Numbered from the stretch's first letter, positions 1 through 12,780 are shown. The stretch is 64,000 nucleotides of DNA from Phoenix dactylifera (GCF_009389715.1 NC_052399.1:26483146-26547145); one strand, 5' to 3'. Program-made: numbers and translations. The notes: generated by a model not told the origin, from the letters alone.

Positions 1-784
1 TGATATGTCAGAACAGAAACTAACATAGCAGTTTAAATTCGGATGCAACAGATCATAAAGTTAATGCAGCAAACTGATGTATTTGGCAATGTTGGCATAG
101 CTAACTAATGCGGTAGACTAATACATCTACTAACATGATTGACTAACATTACCAAACTAGTGTCTATCGATGTGTATGATTGATGTGATAGATTGACATG
201 TCTGCTGATGTGGTTGATTGACTTATCTAATGATGTGACAGCAAGAAAGCACATAGAAGATGATGGTTGTAGCGAGAACAAAGCTCAAAGATAAAACAAA
301 AGAAGGTCGATGATCCTTGTAGACGAATGCATCATGAAAGAGAAGCAAGAGACCTCAAACTAGATGGTAAAGGATCTAGAGGCAGCAAATAAAATAGGGG
401 ATGGAGAGAAGGGGGCTGAGCAACATTGAGGAGAGACAAATGAAATTTGAAGCTGAGAAAAAAGTAATAGAGAGGAGTTGCGGATCTATTAGAAAATAAT
501 GGATCTTCGGATGTTAATTTAATGAAAATAGAGGCTATACAGATCTACCAAGAAAATGAGATCTTTGAATATTGACTCACTATAAAATAGAGAATCTACA
601 GAAAAATAGAAGATCTGCATATTTACCGAAAAATAGAGAATCTTTGGGTGTTGATTCATCCAAAAAATAGAGATCGATAGATCAAAAATAGGGGTCTTCG
701 AAGCTTCTAGACATAGTAACGATGACCACAGTAAAGACAGAAGAGATGTTGGCAACAGATTAAATGATCAGTGCTCTAATATCG
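1..784. other. AT-rich flank, possible LTR-element interior
   Basis: There is no supported gene here. Around 530-700 the motif AAAAATAGAgAATCT recurs at irregular spacing, which gives a loose repeat. By position this could be the decayed interior of the LTR element whose terminus lies at 785. Confidence 0.3.
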
Positions 785-999
785 TGTTAAAATATTTATA
801 AAAGAAGAGAAAAAAAAGAAAAAAAGGAAAATAATTTTATGTCTGTTCTATCACATTTGGTGCATCTCAGGGATTATATATACTCATGTACAGACTCTAT
901 ATAAGAAAAATCATATAGGCTGATATAGGATTATGATAACAAAGAAAAATATTATTGTCTGATATAAGTTGTTACGTGATCCCTAAAATTATGCTAACA
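785..999 (-). repeat. Probable copia-type LTR (5' LTR or solo LTR), minus orientation
   Basis: The block opens with TGTTA (785-789) and closes with TAACA (995-999), the short inverted termini usual for LTRs. Immediately to its left, tgctctaatatcg (772-784) resembles the reverse complement of the plant primer-binding site TGGTATCAGAGC. This places an internal region to the left in minus orientation. The interior has a tataagaaaaa-type TATA region. No recognisable gag protein is readable in 1-784, so the element is degenerate. No second LTR is visible. Confidence 0.4.
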
Positions 1000-3900
1000 C
1001 ACTTAATCTGCAATTGGATGAATAGTTCACCGTCTCCCATGAATTATTCTTGTAATCAACTAGCAAGATTCTCACTTTTACACAATCATTGGATGAGGAT
1101 CAAAATGGAAGGAATATATGTTGAAAGTTACAGTCCATCCAAATGTTTATTGCTACGTAATATTGTACAAAAGTCCTTCATTAAAAAATATTGTCCAACT
1201 AGGGTTTACAACCTCAGAAAAAACAATGAGACAGAAAGCAGGCATCCATCAATCTACCATCACTAGTGCAAATTATCATGCATAAATCTCAATGTGTTAA
1301 AAAATATTCCATGGCCGGTCATGCATGAGAAACAAAAGCAATTAGAGAAATGTGGATTTATAGAGCGTGTATGCTAGATAGCTGAGACGGACTTTGATAG
1401 CTACGATCTCGCTTTAGCTTGGTCAATTCTAAGCCAAGTTTGGAATAAGGATCTTTTCATTCGAATACTTTGCATTCATCCTTCATTTTTCGAAGGAAAT
1501 CAAAGAAGGTCGCACAGTTCTAATAAACCTAGAGCAAGTCAAGATGAACTTAATCAAACAGACAGGGGACAGGAATAAATTCCTAGTGAGACCAAGAAAG
1601 ATTCTCTAGTCAAACAAATGCAACTCGACTCGACCGCAATCAATTAGTTTCAAATCATACTTATGGCAATTAGTTGGCTAGTGCTAGACTAGTGACTCCA
1701 TGTAGACCTTCTGATGACTGGAATTACTGCAAATGCAATCATAGAGTATACCATAAGCCTATCAAAGAAAGATCAATGACCCAAAATAAATAGTTTTGTG
1801 GCCATCTAACAGCATAGCAACATGGTGGATTTGGATGCATAACCAGAAAACCATTTGGAGTTGGCAAAACAAGATTCTATTTACCACAGAATGCTTGCTC
1901 AGATTGTATCACTTGCTGCCACTTGGGTAAGAGGGTCGGGTGTTCGATTCTTGGTTGGAGTCAGTCTCCATGGGAGGGGCAGATATACTGATATAGGGCA
2001 GAAAAAGGTAGAGATTAGCCCCTCCTAGTCTCCAAAAGGAAAACAAGGATCTGTTCAACCAAGGAACGCGAAGGAAATACAGGTGGACCAAGAACTAAAA
2101 GAACCCGATATATATATATATATAACAGGCATAATTTCAGAGGGAGCATAGCTACAAACAAGAGTTTTCTTGGGTCCCATGGCATTAGAGTACTGGTATG
2201 ATTCAACGGTTGGTGAATTCAAAAAGCACCAATTCAGCACCAGTTCAACTCAAAGAACAATTTGTGCAGATTGATATATAGGTGTTCGATCACATTTTTA
2301 TTTTCAAAAAACATCGAAGAAGGAACAAGATAGTCGATAAGTTATGAGAGGTTTGAGGATTGCCTGAAGGATCAAACTTGCTGATCCACTAGTGGCTGGC
2401 CAAATATATATGACTGCGCTTGCATGGTACGCGTACTCCGGCCGGCTGATCACTTTGTCATCAGTCCTATTTCAAATTCCCATGGCATCCAGGTGCTTCA
2501 ACAGAAATTGTTCACTGATTTTAAATGCCCCTATGGTGACTTGGGAGCACCATCTGCTAATCATATGGGAGCTCTAACATTCTATTTCTTTATTCCTTCT
2601 CTTTTTAATTATTTTGGGCTGTGGAAATAGTCAGATCAGGCCAATACAAACCAAGATGTCAAATGAGGACCAATAAGCCAATGGACATACAGACCATAAT
2701 CTCATCATTTGTACCACCAAATTTAGCACATAAACCATGTCACTGCATAGATTCAATTGCTCTCATTAACCCTGCATAATGTCTCCCTGAACCTCCAACC
2801 CGGCCTCCACCAAAGAGTTTGGGAAACTTCTTGATCAATTCATTCTGCAGGTTGCTTCATTGTTACAAAATCCTCACCTAAAGCATAATATAGCTGCCAG
2901 AAAAACACAATATCCTGACTTTCTTAAAATCTCAAAAGGTGCTGAGTTGGAATCCAATTCTAAGGATTCTTGTGGTTTCAGAGAATAATCCAGCTATAGA
3001 AGAACCGGAGGCGCAGAGCTCTCCTTTTTCCACCCGCCTCTTTGATTTTAAGAATGCTAGTTTTAAGGACCAGTGATTACCTTTCTCGGACCCTTACTGC
3101 CCAACCGGTGAGCTGACAGCTAATGCGTTCTGCTTATTGAACAGCATCTATGGTTAGTCCGTGATCCTCAACTTCATCACACAAGTTCTAAGCAAAACCA
3201 ACCCAGAAGGCATGGCGTTGAATGATTCAGCTGACAAGAGAAGACTGACCAACTCAGACTAGGTAAAGAATGGAGCAATTTAAGCATGCATGCAACCCTC
3301 AAAACGAGCCAGAAGAACCATCATCCTGGCTTAAGACCTACTGCAATGAGATGCAGGAGGGAAACCAGTTAACACAGCAGAAGGGCAAACTAGTCATATA
3401 GAAATTAAGATCAGCTCTCTTGACACCAGAATTCATCCATGAATACATTATTGGATTTCATCACAAACAAATGAAACAAATAATCTTTCTCCTTCACTTA
3501 CAACAACACAGACACCATCAATCTCTCTCTCCTGCAACAACACAGACGCAGATGGAGATGTATGTGCGCCTTCATTAATGGAGCTACTATCACCCTCAGC
3601 GGTTGGTTCCAAGGACAGCTCCAACAATTCTCCTAGCACCAGTCATGCATAGACAAAACAAAAAATAACTTTTAAAGAAAAAGAATCTGAAGATGCTTGC
3701 AATCTCCTGACTCGCCCTCAGGAGCTAGAAGTTCACCAATTTAGATAGTTGACAGAAATTGCTTGCAGATTTTCATCATTACCATGTTTTTGCCCTGGAG
3801 AACGTACTCAGCAAAGAAGTTCCTGGTGAGGGTTGTTCCATATTATGGCCAAGTGAATCAACTGCTTATTCTGGGTTTTCCAACTACATGTTTACAACTG

Positions 3901-4045
3901 GAAAGGAAATATCAACCTAATGAACAGTAGATACAGGTGATCTGTTCTTTGATCCAACCAAAGATCCCACCCTTTCTCAGGCCAGACATGATGAGAGGCA
4001 TGGCTTGTCCGGCAAAAACTATACCTAACACGAGAGCGCTAGTGC
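1000..4045. other. Intergenic region and OMA1 3' flank, no gene seen
   Basis: Only short chance ORFs occur here, with no recognisable domains. A short TA run lies at about 2109-2124. The part next to 4045 should contain the OMA1 3' UTR on the minus strand. I could not fix a polyadenylation site. Confidence 0.5.
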
Positions 4046-7000
4046 TTAGAGGAAGCCTCCCACCCCATGACCAGCAGCAGATTCTCTATATATGGTCAGT
4101 GCTTCTTCCATGACCTGAGCTTGAGATAACAATTGCGATCTTTTTTTGCCAGATGGATGAGTGGAGAGATAGTCTCTTAGTGCTGAATCTCCCCCAATTT
4201 GTCCCAGTTTCTCGTAGACTTTTGGGGCCACACGGGGGTCATATCCAGCGGAAGCAAGTAGCAAGAGACCAATATAATCTGCCTCCATTTCCATCCTGAC
4301 AAGACAATCCATCTATGAACAATGTATATGACAAAAATGCACTGACAACATCTGTGAACAATATATAGAACTGATGGCAATGTGATCATTAATTTTCGAT
4401 GTTAAAGACTAAATAATAACGTAGAAACAAAATTTTAGCAACCTCAGTCAAGCATGAACAAGGTAGCAATGTTAGACATGTCAGAAGTATTGAAAATTTC
4501 ACATGCTGCAATATCTACAAGTTATCAGAACATATATCACATCCCATGCAACTCCCAACTCATGTTTCTTCAGGAATAAAATCATATATTGCATAGTTAA
4601 ACTTTAAAACTGCTAAACAGGTGCTAGGATGTATGCAGAAGCAATAAAAAGCTACTCGCATAACTAACAGTCCCCTAGCGAAAGGATATGCAAGGAAATA
4701 TAGTAATACTGGGGTTGCAATTCACTTAACCAATATGCATTATATTTAGAATAATATATATGGCTAAAAGAAAGTTTTCTGTTTGAGCTATAATTTTATG
4801 GGTCCCGTACAAATTCCGATTGCCAAAAAGTTCAATGACAATTATTTTAACAAATTAACAAAATGTTACCAGGTCATCCACTACTAGCTAGCACAATAAT
4901 GAAACAAATGAAACAAAAATACAAATTCATAGATCAAGTACTAGCATCAAAAGGGATATCAAGGACTACAAAAGGACAAATAAAAAATCAACAAGAAAAC
5001 ATCTGATCAAAATATTTTAATGTGTTGGCTAAGGTTAGTTAATTCCTATTATACTGTCCGTGGTACTTGGTCATTATCTTCTATGAGACACTTTATAGTG
5101 TTATTTCATGAACAGTTTTAGCAGTCCTAGAACTCAAGACTCAATCGAGGTATAACTGGCAATGAATTTCTTGAAGTCATCCATGCGTTCATCTATCATG
5201 TCTATTGTTACCTTTTCAACTAAAAGAAATATGATATGGATTCTTATCAGATAGCCACATAAAGGGCAGGTTTAGCATCCTTCACAGGCTTCACTGTTTG
5301 GTTAACCTTTGAAGCAAGGTTAGCCAAACCGGTACTAGGACCCATACCAGTCGGCAACCAATATTAGGACCCATACCGGTCGGCAACCGGTATTAGGACC
5401 CATACTGGTCGGCAACCGGTTCGGTACAGTACCAGTTCGGTACAAGGTGAACTGGGTGGTTCACCCCAGTTCGGCAAACCTTATTTCAAGCCTTTTGAAA
5501 AGAGAGATGGGGGCGAACCAGTTTAAATTGGTGCAAACTAAGTGGTTTGCACTGGTTCCACTTTGAACCACCCAGTTTGGAGCGGTTCACGGCAATTTTC
5601 CGAATATACCGGCCGAACTGTGCTGGTTCCACACCCATTCGGTTCGGTACAGGGTGAACCAAGTGGTTCGGCTCAATTGGCAGGCCATGCTTTGAAGATT
5701 ATAGAACAGTTTTGCTCTTCAAAGGTAATTTCTTCATTCCTTTAATCAAAATGAGTGAGTCATTCAGTTCACCTATTGGTTTCTCCCTGCAACAGAAACC
5801 ACTGTAAAACCTAAAAGTCTAAGAGGACCTTCTAAATATGCATCAGAACATTTAATGCCTCACACATGAGTTGTACATACTATTGGTCCACCAAATGACA
5901 GATTTTGTCAAATTATTCCAGGTTTTTCTGACTGCTATCTAGAAGCTATCTATCATGATTATCTTTTTTTTTTTTTTGGTTAGATATCTATTATGATTAT
6001 CCCAGCCAAAAAATTCACACAGAAAAGTTTAGGTTCCCACTTGTGCTTTTGTAGTAGATGTAAAATCATTACTTGTATCATCTTCTCAACACGTGCAGCA
6101 CAACCCATTAATAAAGTAACATGGAGTTCATTCTGTTATCGAAGGTTCAAATTATGCACATGGCATAGTTCTGGTAGATTTAAATTGTAACTGAATTTCC
6201 CTGCTTAGGTCTCTAGGGCATATCACTTCAGATTCTCTTCCTCATAAGTAGGAACCCCTACATCTTCACTTGAGCATCTGACGAGTGATGTAGCCTCTTT
6301 CTGATTGAAGGCTACAGAAAGAAAATATATAACAGTTGATTGATTCATATATATTATAAAACAATTCAGATCTGAATTGAGATCTGATCTGTCACAAGGA
6401 AGTAGTGTGCTGTATTTTCTTACAGCAACAATGAGAACTGAATAATATGGAAAATGTGAGAAGAAAAGCAGAAAAGACAATGCATAGAGTAGAGAAGGAA
6501 ACAACAGAGAATAAGAGGAAGAAGGGAAGGAGGCCTGCTGCCTCTCTTTGTACAATTCCTAGGCCAGCAAAACAGCCAACCACCTTTATATTGCCTCAAT
6601 TACCCACTAATCCTAAACCTGTTAGGACTCTCTAAGTTAGGAAATAAACCAAGCTAAAACACTATCTGAGACCCCCTATTTTCTAGGATACTCTTTATAT
6701 TTCATGTTTAATGCTCACAGTGCTGTAGCATGAACAGCACTTGTGAATAATATGCTACAATACATCTACCCACTGAAAATAGAAAATTAATGACTTAAAA
6801 ACTGAACCTAATAAATTAAAAACTAAACAATTAAAAAATGAAAGTTACATCAATTGCTCCGTTGCATGTTGGCCTGTCCTTGAGCTTGTTTGGCTGAAGT
6901 AGTTTTCACTTGTATATGGATGCAATATGCCTTAGCCATGATAAGTGCTGTCTTTCTAGTGAATCCTGATTGTTTTTGGCTGATAGTTTATGTGGCCATT

Positions 7001-10000
7001 GGTAGCATAGGTTGGAGAGCCAAAGCTTCTTTTAGTTGAAATTATAGGTGCTGGATTGTGGAAGATGTAGGAACCGCATCACATAAAACCTCCTCGGTTT
7101 AGATTTTTCCAATTGAAAACCTCTTCATCTGTGCTTATATAGCATATCACATCTGGCTGGACAAGAATGCCTGCATCTTTGATGGTAACAAGGCATCTTC
7201 AAGGGTTGTGGTGGACAGAGCCATCTGTCAGGTAACGGAGATTATCGCCGCTACTCGGGCACAGTTGCCGGAATGGACTAGGGACATCTGGGGCTCCCAT
7301 TTCACTGCTACAGTGCCCCGAGTTACTCTTGATTCTTGGGGGGGGGGCACCCCTTGGCTATCTTAAGGTGAACTTTGACGGTAGCGCATTGGCGAGAAGA
7401 GACAGAAGAGATTGATTGCGGCAGGTGGGAGCCGCACCTGTGATATGACTGCTATTGGAGGAGAGCTCAGGGCAGCATGGGAGGGAGTTACCTATGCGAG
7501 GAGGTTTCTAGGGGCAGACTGCATCATCCTGGAGGGAGACTTGATTATGGTGACTAAGTAGATTCGTGACGTCGAGCGACAAGGCGATGGCATTTCAAGG
7601 TGTTGAAGTTAAACCTGAGAAAGTGCAAGCCAGTAAAGAATGACCATAACCTTAAAACATGCATGAAGTTAGGAGTTTTCATAGCCTAGCTACTTTTTAT
7701 AAGACGTTAATTAAAAGTTTTAGTACTGTATGGCTCCCATAATAAATTGTAGGAGAAAATGAGGGTTTACATGGTAAAAGGATGCAAACAAGGCATATCT
7801 AGAGATAAAAAAGAGAACAACACAAGCCCCTGCTTAAGGCCTTCTAGACTTTTCTAAAATTTTTGTGGTAGTTCGTGATGCTTCAGGGGTAGAATAAGTG
7901 GTCCTTCCAATTGCTATTTTAGTGATAAACTAAATGAGAGAAGACAAAATAATTTACCTATAACAAAGAATTGTATGCAATTGCAGGCATTGAGATATTG
8001 GAGATATAATCTCCTATCTAGAGAATTTATGTTGTATTCGAATCATCAAACCCTTGAGTATTTAAACTCTTAAAAAAAATTAGGTCTCGAACACATTAAA
8101 TGGGTCGAGTTTATCTAGTAGCTGTTTTAAAGCACCAGTCTGCTATAGAGAATAAACCTACTGATGCAGTTAGTAGAGTAGTGGCCATCTTCTATTCTGC
8201 TCATATCAAGGTGATTGAATGAGCATATATAAGATGAATATGTTTCTCATCGAGATCTTAGTGAAATTTACAATTCATTGATGAGTGATGCACTTTCCAA
8301 GAGTGTAAACTTTATTATTGATGAGATTATTTTGTAAGGGCAACTGATTAGTGTTTGCTGGTCATTTCGGTCAAGATAAGAGCATTGCTATGGATGAGGA
8401 TAGGTTCTTTCGGCGGAGCCTTAAAAGGGATTCACATGTATAGTTTCACAATATCGTAGTTGTCAATTAGCCAAGGCTATATACACAATTACCTATACTA
8501 CACACATTGTGACAAGACTTTAGCATAGACTTTGTCTTAGAACTTCCACATACCATTAGATATCACGATTCAGTACTTGTTGTGGTGGATAGATTTTTAA
8601 AATTGATTCATTTTATAATATTGTAAATTTCTTTTTTCAAGAGACTATGTACATGGCCTTCTTAGGACCAAGATCCACCGTACTGATTGTACCGACGTAC
8701 CGATGGAAACCAGTACTGTACCGGCGAAGTCAAAAAAAAATAATGCGCGGACGCACGCGCGTCCGCGTTAAATGCCACAGAGTGGCATTAATCCGTGCGC
8801 TACCCCGCGCGGGCTAGCTGTCCCCCGCAGCGTGAGCGCACTACCCCGCGAGCATGGGGAACCGTATGCGGGCACAGTTCACTGTGTGGGAAACCGCGCC
8901 AACTCGCGGGCACAGTTCTTTGTGCGGGGAACCGCCCCGCGCACGGGCGCGGTTCCCAGAGAGGGAAACCGCGTGAACCCACGCCCGTGCGGGCGCTCTT
9001 CTCCGCGTGCGAGACACCCGCGCTTGGGCGGGTGCGAACCGGCCTGATTCGCACCGGTACCAGCTTGTACGGTGCGAAATGGGCCAGTTCGTACCGATAC
9101 ACGTACAGAACCATTCGATTCCGAACCCTTCTGGGTCGAAACCGAAATTATATACCGTACCGAACCGGTGCCTATTGGCACCGGTCCGATACGAGCTGAA
9201 CCCACCGATTCCGGTCAGTTCAGCATACCATGCTTATGACAACTACTTCAGATTATGATGTTAGATTTTAGTTACTTTTGGAAGACCCAACGAAGGATGC
9301 TAAACACCAAACTCCAATTTTCATTAGCTTATCATCCATAGATAGATGAACAAACTTAAGTGGTGAATCATAGTCTAGAAGATCTCCTTAGGTGCTTGTT
9401 TTTTGTATTTTTGCTAAGTATCTTGTTAGGTGTTTATTTAATCCTCTTAATGCCAGAATTTTCATATAACAGCTCTATACACCAATCCACTAGTCATAAT
9501 CCTTTTAATGTAGTCACATGTCAAATGCAACAAAACCTATAAATCTCATTCCTTCATCACCTGAGTCTAGACCCAGTGAACCTGCAAAAATATTTGCTAG
9601 GCATTTACATGACTTGCATGCTGAGATTATAGGAAAGATTTTCTTGAGCGATCAAAACTACAAATCTGCTGCAAATATCCATTGAAAGTTTCAAGAATTC
9701 CAATAAGGCAATATGGTGATGATGGGTGTTCTTCTTCTAAAGAGTGTTCTAAAGAAATTTCAGGCCAAAAATACAAGACTATAAAAGATTCTCCACAAAA
9801 TAATCCCAACATCTATATTATAGATTTACCTCCTAACATGGGGATTAGCCCCACTTAATATAGAAGATTTTACCCTCTAAAAGGAATCAACTAATGATCC
9901 CTTGGGTGGACAACCAATTATTGATCCCTCTTTTACCGGTTCACAGACGTATCCTACCTCACATACTCTAGCTATACCACTACCGCCACTTTTCCTAAGA

Positions 10001-12456
10001 AGAGAGAAGAGATTGGAGATCTTTTAGATGGCCAGATCATTTCCACTCGTTAAAATGGATATCAGCTTCTTGTCAAGTAGCGGTGTCAACCAATTGAAGA
10101 TTGTACAAGGATCTTAGAAATAGAACTTCAAAGACTTAATCTTGAGTTGTGCGATTTACACTGCAATCTTCATTCGCCAGAGGTGAATTCTCACAAGCCA
10201 AGGAGGATTGACGAAGACCAAAATACATTCAAGACTTATTATCATTGTTGACATTAAAATAAAAATTTATGGATTGGAAACAAAAGGATACAAAACTGAT
10301 TAAGAGTTTAATGAAGGCCAAAATTTAAGTCTTCAAGCCATACCTAAAGCTGATTAGAATCTTAATGAAGACAAAAACTTAGTCTTCAAACCTTACAAGG
10401 CCTTAGTCTTATTGTTCAGTCATTAATGAGGTCCATATATTTTTTATATTATTTTTTGTGTTTCGTAATTTCTTAGTCAATTAGGTTTAATTGCTTGAGT
10501 ATCAGCAACTTTATTTTATTTTAATCTTACTTGACCAGCAAAAAATTTCATGCGACTCTATTCACTTGCTTGAGGGTCAAGAAACATTGTTGTATTTTAA
10601 GTTTACCCATTCCACAATATATCTTTCTTGGCCAATAAAGGTAACTCGGATATGAAGGATAGGCTAGCTTGAAATTGTATTTTAGTGGAGGTGCAATTTA
10701 TCATATGTCACTTTCAAGCTATCTATAAGCAAATAGCTGCCCCCACCCCAAGATGACAGGTAATATTGATGAACAAAATCAGTTTTTCTATGTGAGTTCC
10801 TTCATGTGAAGCAAAGAGAGGGTGAGGCCTTCCAGAGTGGTTCTGGGTTACCTTTGAGTTTTCCCTCGTCAGATTTGAGGTTGGCTGTGAGGCCCTAAAT
10901 AGTGAACCTATATGCTATCCCTTTGCCTATCTTTCTCTCCTATATTTTTTATTCTTTCAATTTTTTGTGATTTTCTTGTTGTTTCTTTCCTTTTACTTCA
11001 ATTTCTGTCAAAAACTTAGACATGAACTTCAAATCCAGCAAAATTAGTAGTTTAGTCTTACCATCATAAAGCCCATTCAACCCTTGATTTTCTTAACCCC
11101 TAAGCCATCCTACATCAATTGGACATCTCAGAAACTTATCAAAACTTTATAGTTAGACCTCTATCCCCCCAATGTATTGTATTGCGATTGAACCTTGAAT
11201 CATGATCCACCCATTTAAGCATCCAATTTTCTGTGTGAATTTTCTTGATGGCACCAGCAGTAAGCACATGAAAGATTTCAGAAGCTTCTTAAGCGATCAA
11301 GATCATAACTGACATACCGCCTTGAGTGAGGAAGCCTGAGGACAAGAGTTGACATCGCATTGATAAGATCAGGCATCGCCAGGAATTGCAAAAGAATCAA
11401 CTGCAATAATGCAACCCACAAATTCTTCGTGATCCCTTCCGCGACATGCCGGGCAACACAATGGCCAACCTACAATCAGATTCAGATTCTCACAACACCT
11501 CCAAAACCAATTTTAAGTAGAAAAATTGAACAAAAACAGAACAATACCTCATGACCTATGACCGTGGCGATCTCAGCATCGGTCCTGAAATGGTCGAGCA
11601 ACCCCGTGAACACGACAATCTTGCCGCCCGGAAGGCAGAAGGCATTGACGGTGCTGTCTCTCACAACCAGGATCTCCCAATTCAATCCTTCCAAGTGCTT
11701 GACCGCGGTCCCGCGAGCCTCGCCCTCCTTCCGGCTCTTGTGGATCCACCTGTCGTCAAGAATCTCATCCTCTGGGCTCCATTTTTCTTCAATTTTCGCT
11801 TCCTCACGTCTCAATGCTAGAAGAGTGTCCCGGGAGCGCTCAGGGATGGCCAGGTCGGCGGCGGCAGGGAACTCGGAAGCGTACTCCATGTCGCTCCAGC
11901 GGCGCTCGTCGTGGCGGAGGCCGCGCTGGAGAGCGTCGATGATCTCCTTGGCGATAAGGCGGACGCGGATGCTGTCGGGGTGGAGTGCGGGGAGGATCTT
12001 GCCGCGGAGGGCAGCCTTGAGCTGCTCGAACTGGGACTCGCCGAGCTGGCGCTCGAGGGAGGGGGAGAGGAGGATGAAGTGGGTGCGCTTCGTGTAGGGG
12101 ACGCTCTCGAGGTTGCCGTAGTAGACGCTGATGGCGGCGCCGCCACCGACGACGGCGACAAGGAGGACGGCGCGGGGGTTCTGGTACCAGCGAGGCCCGC
12201 CGCGACGGCGGAAGTGCTGGAGCTGGCGGTTGTCCACGTAGTAGTAGTAGCATCGCCTCCAACCCCCTGTGCTGGCGCCGGCGCCGAAGGGGGCGGCGGG
12301 GCGGAAAATTCGGGAGAAGGGGGCGGAGCGATTAGAAGGAGGAGGGGGAGAGTATCGGAATCCATTGGATCGCGCGGTTGGGGTTTTGGGAAGAGGATTT
12401 CGATAACGGGAGAGGAGAGAGGAGAGGGAGGCCCTTGCTTTCCGGGAAAAATTCAT
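4046..12456 (-). CDS. OMA1: OMA1-type mitochondrial zinc metalloendopeptidase, 3 exons
   Basis: Exons on the minus strand: 12456-11548, 11469-11318 and 4295-4046, giving 436 aa with GT-AG introns (phases 0 and 2). The family's plant members are about this length. OMA1 is an inner-membrane M48 peptidase that cleaves membrane-shaping and quality-control substrates under stress. Residues 1-90 are rich in Arg, Ser and Pro and suit a mitochondrial presequence. A hydrophobic segment (AVLLVAVVGGGAAISVYYG, about 96-114) follows. The zinc motif H302-E303-V-G-H306 is split exactly between exon 1 (..IGHE) and exon 2 (VGH..). The third ligand is expected at E356 in SRRMEMEAD, which spans the exon 2-3 junction. 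The C-terminus contains SAGYDPRVAPKVYEKLG, a conserved plant OMA1 stretch. The start codon is the first Met before the presequence. One small oddity is Cys after the HEVGH motif, where I would expect Ala. All catalytic residues are intact, so the gene looks functional despite intron 2 of 7,022 bp. Confidence 0.93.
5315..5689. mobile_element. hAT-like MITE, GGTACC family copy 1
   Basis: This is a 375-bp element flanked by a perfect 8-bp target duplication, ctttgaag (5307-5314 and 5690-5697). The left end is CAAGGTTAGCC. The right end read on the opposite strand is CATGGCCTGCC, so the termini are inverted but diverged. The interior is GC-rich with repeated accggt, ggtacc and ggttcg words and shows no transposase. 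An 8-bp duplication and a CA-starting terminus are known hallmarks of hAT elements. It lies in OMA1 intron 2. Confidence 0.75.
7130..7620 (+). pseudogene. LINE-type RNase H remnant
   Basis: Plus-strand translation gives pieces such as HIWLDKNACIFDG, VTEIIAATRAQLPEW and VNFDGSA, then GGELRAAWEGVTYARRFLGA and EGDLIMVTK in shifted frames. This is the RVT_3/RNase H pattern seen in plant LINEs and their derivatives: catalytic Asp in FDGS, then Glu in GELRA, then Asp in EGD. Several frameshifts, including a run of nine G near 7338, and stops show that it is dead. It sits in OMA1 intron 2, antisense to the host gene. Confidence 0.7.
7950..10245 (+). mobile_element. Ty3/gypsy chromovirus pol remnant, degenerate
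   Basis: Plus-strand frames give, in order: the RNase H end (ALRYWRYNLLSREFMLYSNH near 7990, then HIKWVEF), connection and integrase pieces (DFVL-like at about 8530, VVDRF-like at about 8580), then after an interruption FSYNSSIHQSTSHNPF (about 9450-9510). A chromodomain-like tail follows (VK.RCQPIEDCTRILEIELQ and SPEVNSHKPRRID, about 10070-10215). The order and motifs match Ty3/gypsy pol with a C-terminal chromodomain. Stops and frameshifts are frequent. No LTRs or gag were identified. The integrase is split by the MITE at 8669-9232. Confidence 0.72.
8669..9232. mobile_element. hAT-like MITE, GGTACC family copy 2, nested in gypsy
   Basis: This is a 564-bp GC-rich insertion between cttaggac (8661-8668) and cttatgac (9233-9240), an 8-bp target duplication with one mismatch. 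The left terminus is CAAGATCCACCGTAC; the right terminus on the opposite strand is CATGGTATGCTG. The interior is full of gtaccg, accggt and gcgcgg words. The ORFs inside it are by-products of the GC-rich repeat. Gypsy integrase homology stops on the left and resumes on the right, so this element inserted after the gypsy element. Confidence 0.72.
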
Positions 12457-12780
12457 TTTATTTTTTTTTCGTTAATGCTGGGAGAATTTTTTTGTTAAGA
12501 AGGGGAGTTATTTGGATTTATGGATTGGTAGCGAGGGAGGACAGGGGAAAGCCGAGTGAATGATCGACCGACCGCCCCCAGGGAGGGGAGGGGGAGAGAA
12601 GAGATGATGCATGCGGTGAGTCCGGGGAGAAGAATGCCGGAGATTGGAGACTCGTCTGGAACTCCTTGGTTTCCACCGGACACGGGAAGAGCAGAGGTGG
12701 TTGTGGCCACCTCTTGCACGTGTAATCTCACGTGAGACAACGGGCGTTGCTATTTTTTTTAAAAAAAATAGAAACAACAA
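12457..12780 (-). promoter_or_regulatory. OMA1 5' flank (5' UTR and proximal promoter region)
   Basis: This is the sequence just upstream of the OMA1 start codon on the minus strand, and the 5' UTR should lie here. It contains GA-rich tracts in the plus-strand sense (gggaggggagggggagaga, about 12580-12598) and a CACGTG-type core at 12718-12723 and 12730-12735 (cacgtg, cacgtg). I cannot place a TATA box or transcription start with confidence. Confidence 0.35.

Larger units (their letters stand above)
4296..11317 (-). other. OMA1 intron 2, 7 kb, transposon-filled
   Basis: On the minus strand this intron starts with GTATGT next to 11317 and ends with a TTGTCAG acceptor before 4295. It joins the HExxH-bearing exon to the exon with the EAD ligand. 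It holds a hAT-like MITE (5315-5689), a LINE RNase H scrap (7130-7620) and a Ty3/gypsy pol remnant (7950-10245) that itself carries a second MITE (8669-9232). The remaining parts (4296-5314, 5690-7129, 10246-11317) are AT-rich and show no coding pattern I recognise. Confidence 0.85.

Noticed and set aside
1930..1970. ggtgttcgattctt, resembling a tRNA T-arm
   Set aside because: No acceptor stem, D-arm or anticodon arm pairs around it.
8772..9258. Overlapping ORFs up to 134 codons on both strands
   Set aside because: They come from the GC-rich palindromic interior of a MITE; both strands are open because of composition.
11551..12498. Long plus-strand ORFs over OMA1 exon 1
   Set aside because: They are antisense shadows of a GC-rich coding exon; the minus-strand frame has the recognisable peptidase sequence.
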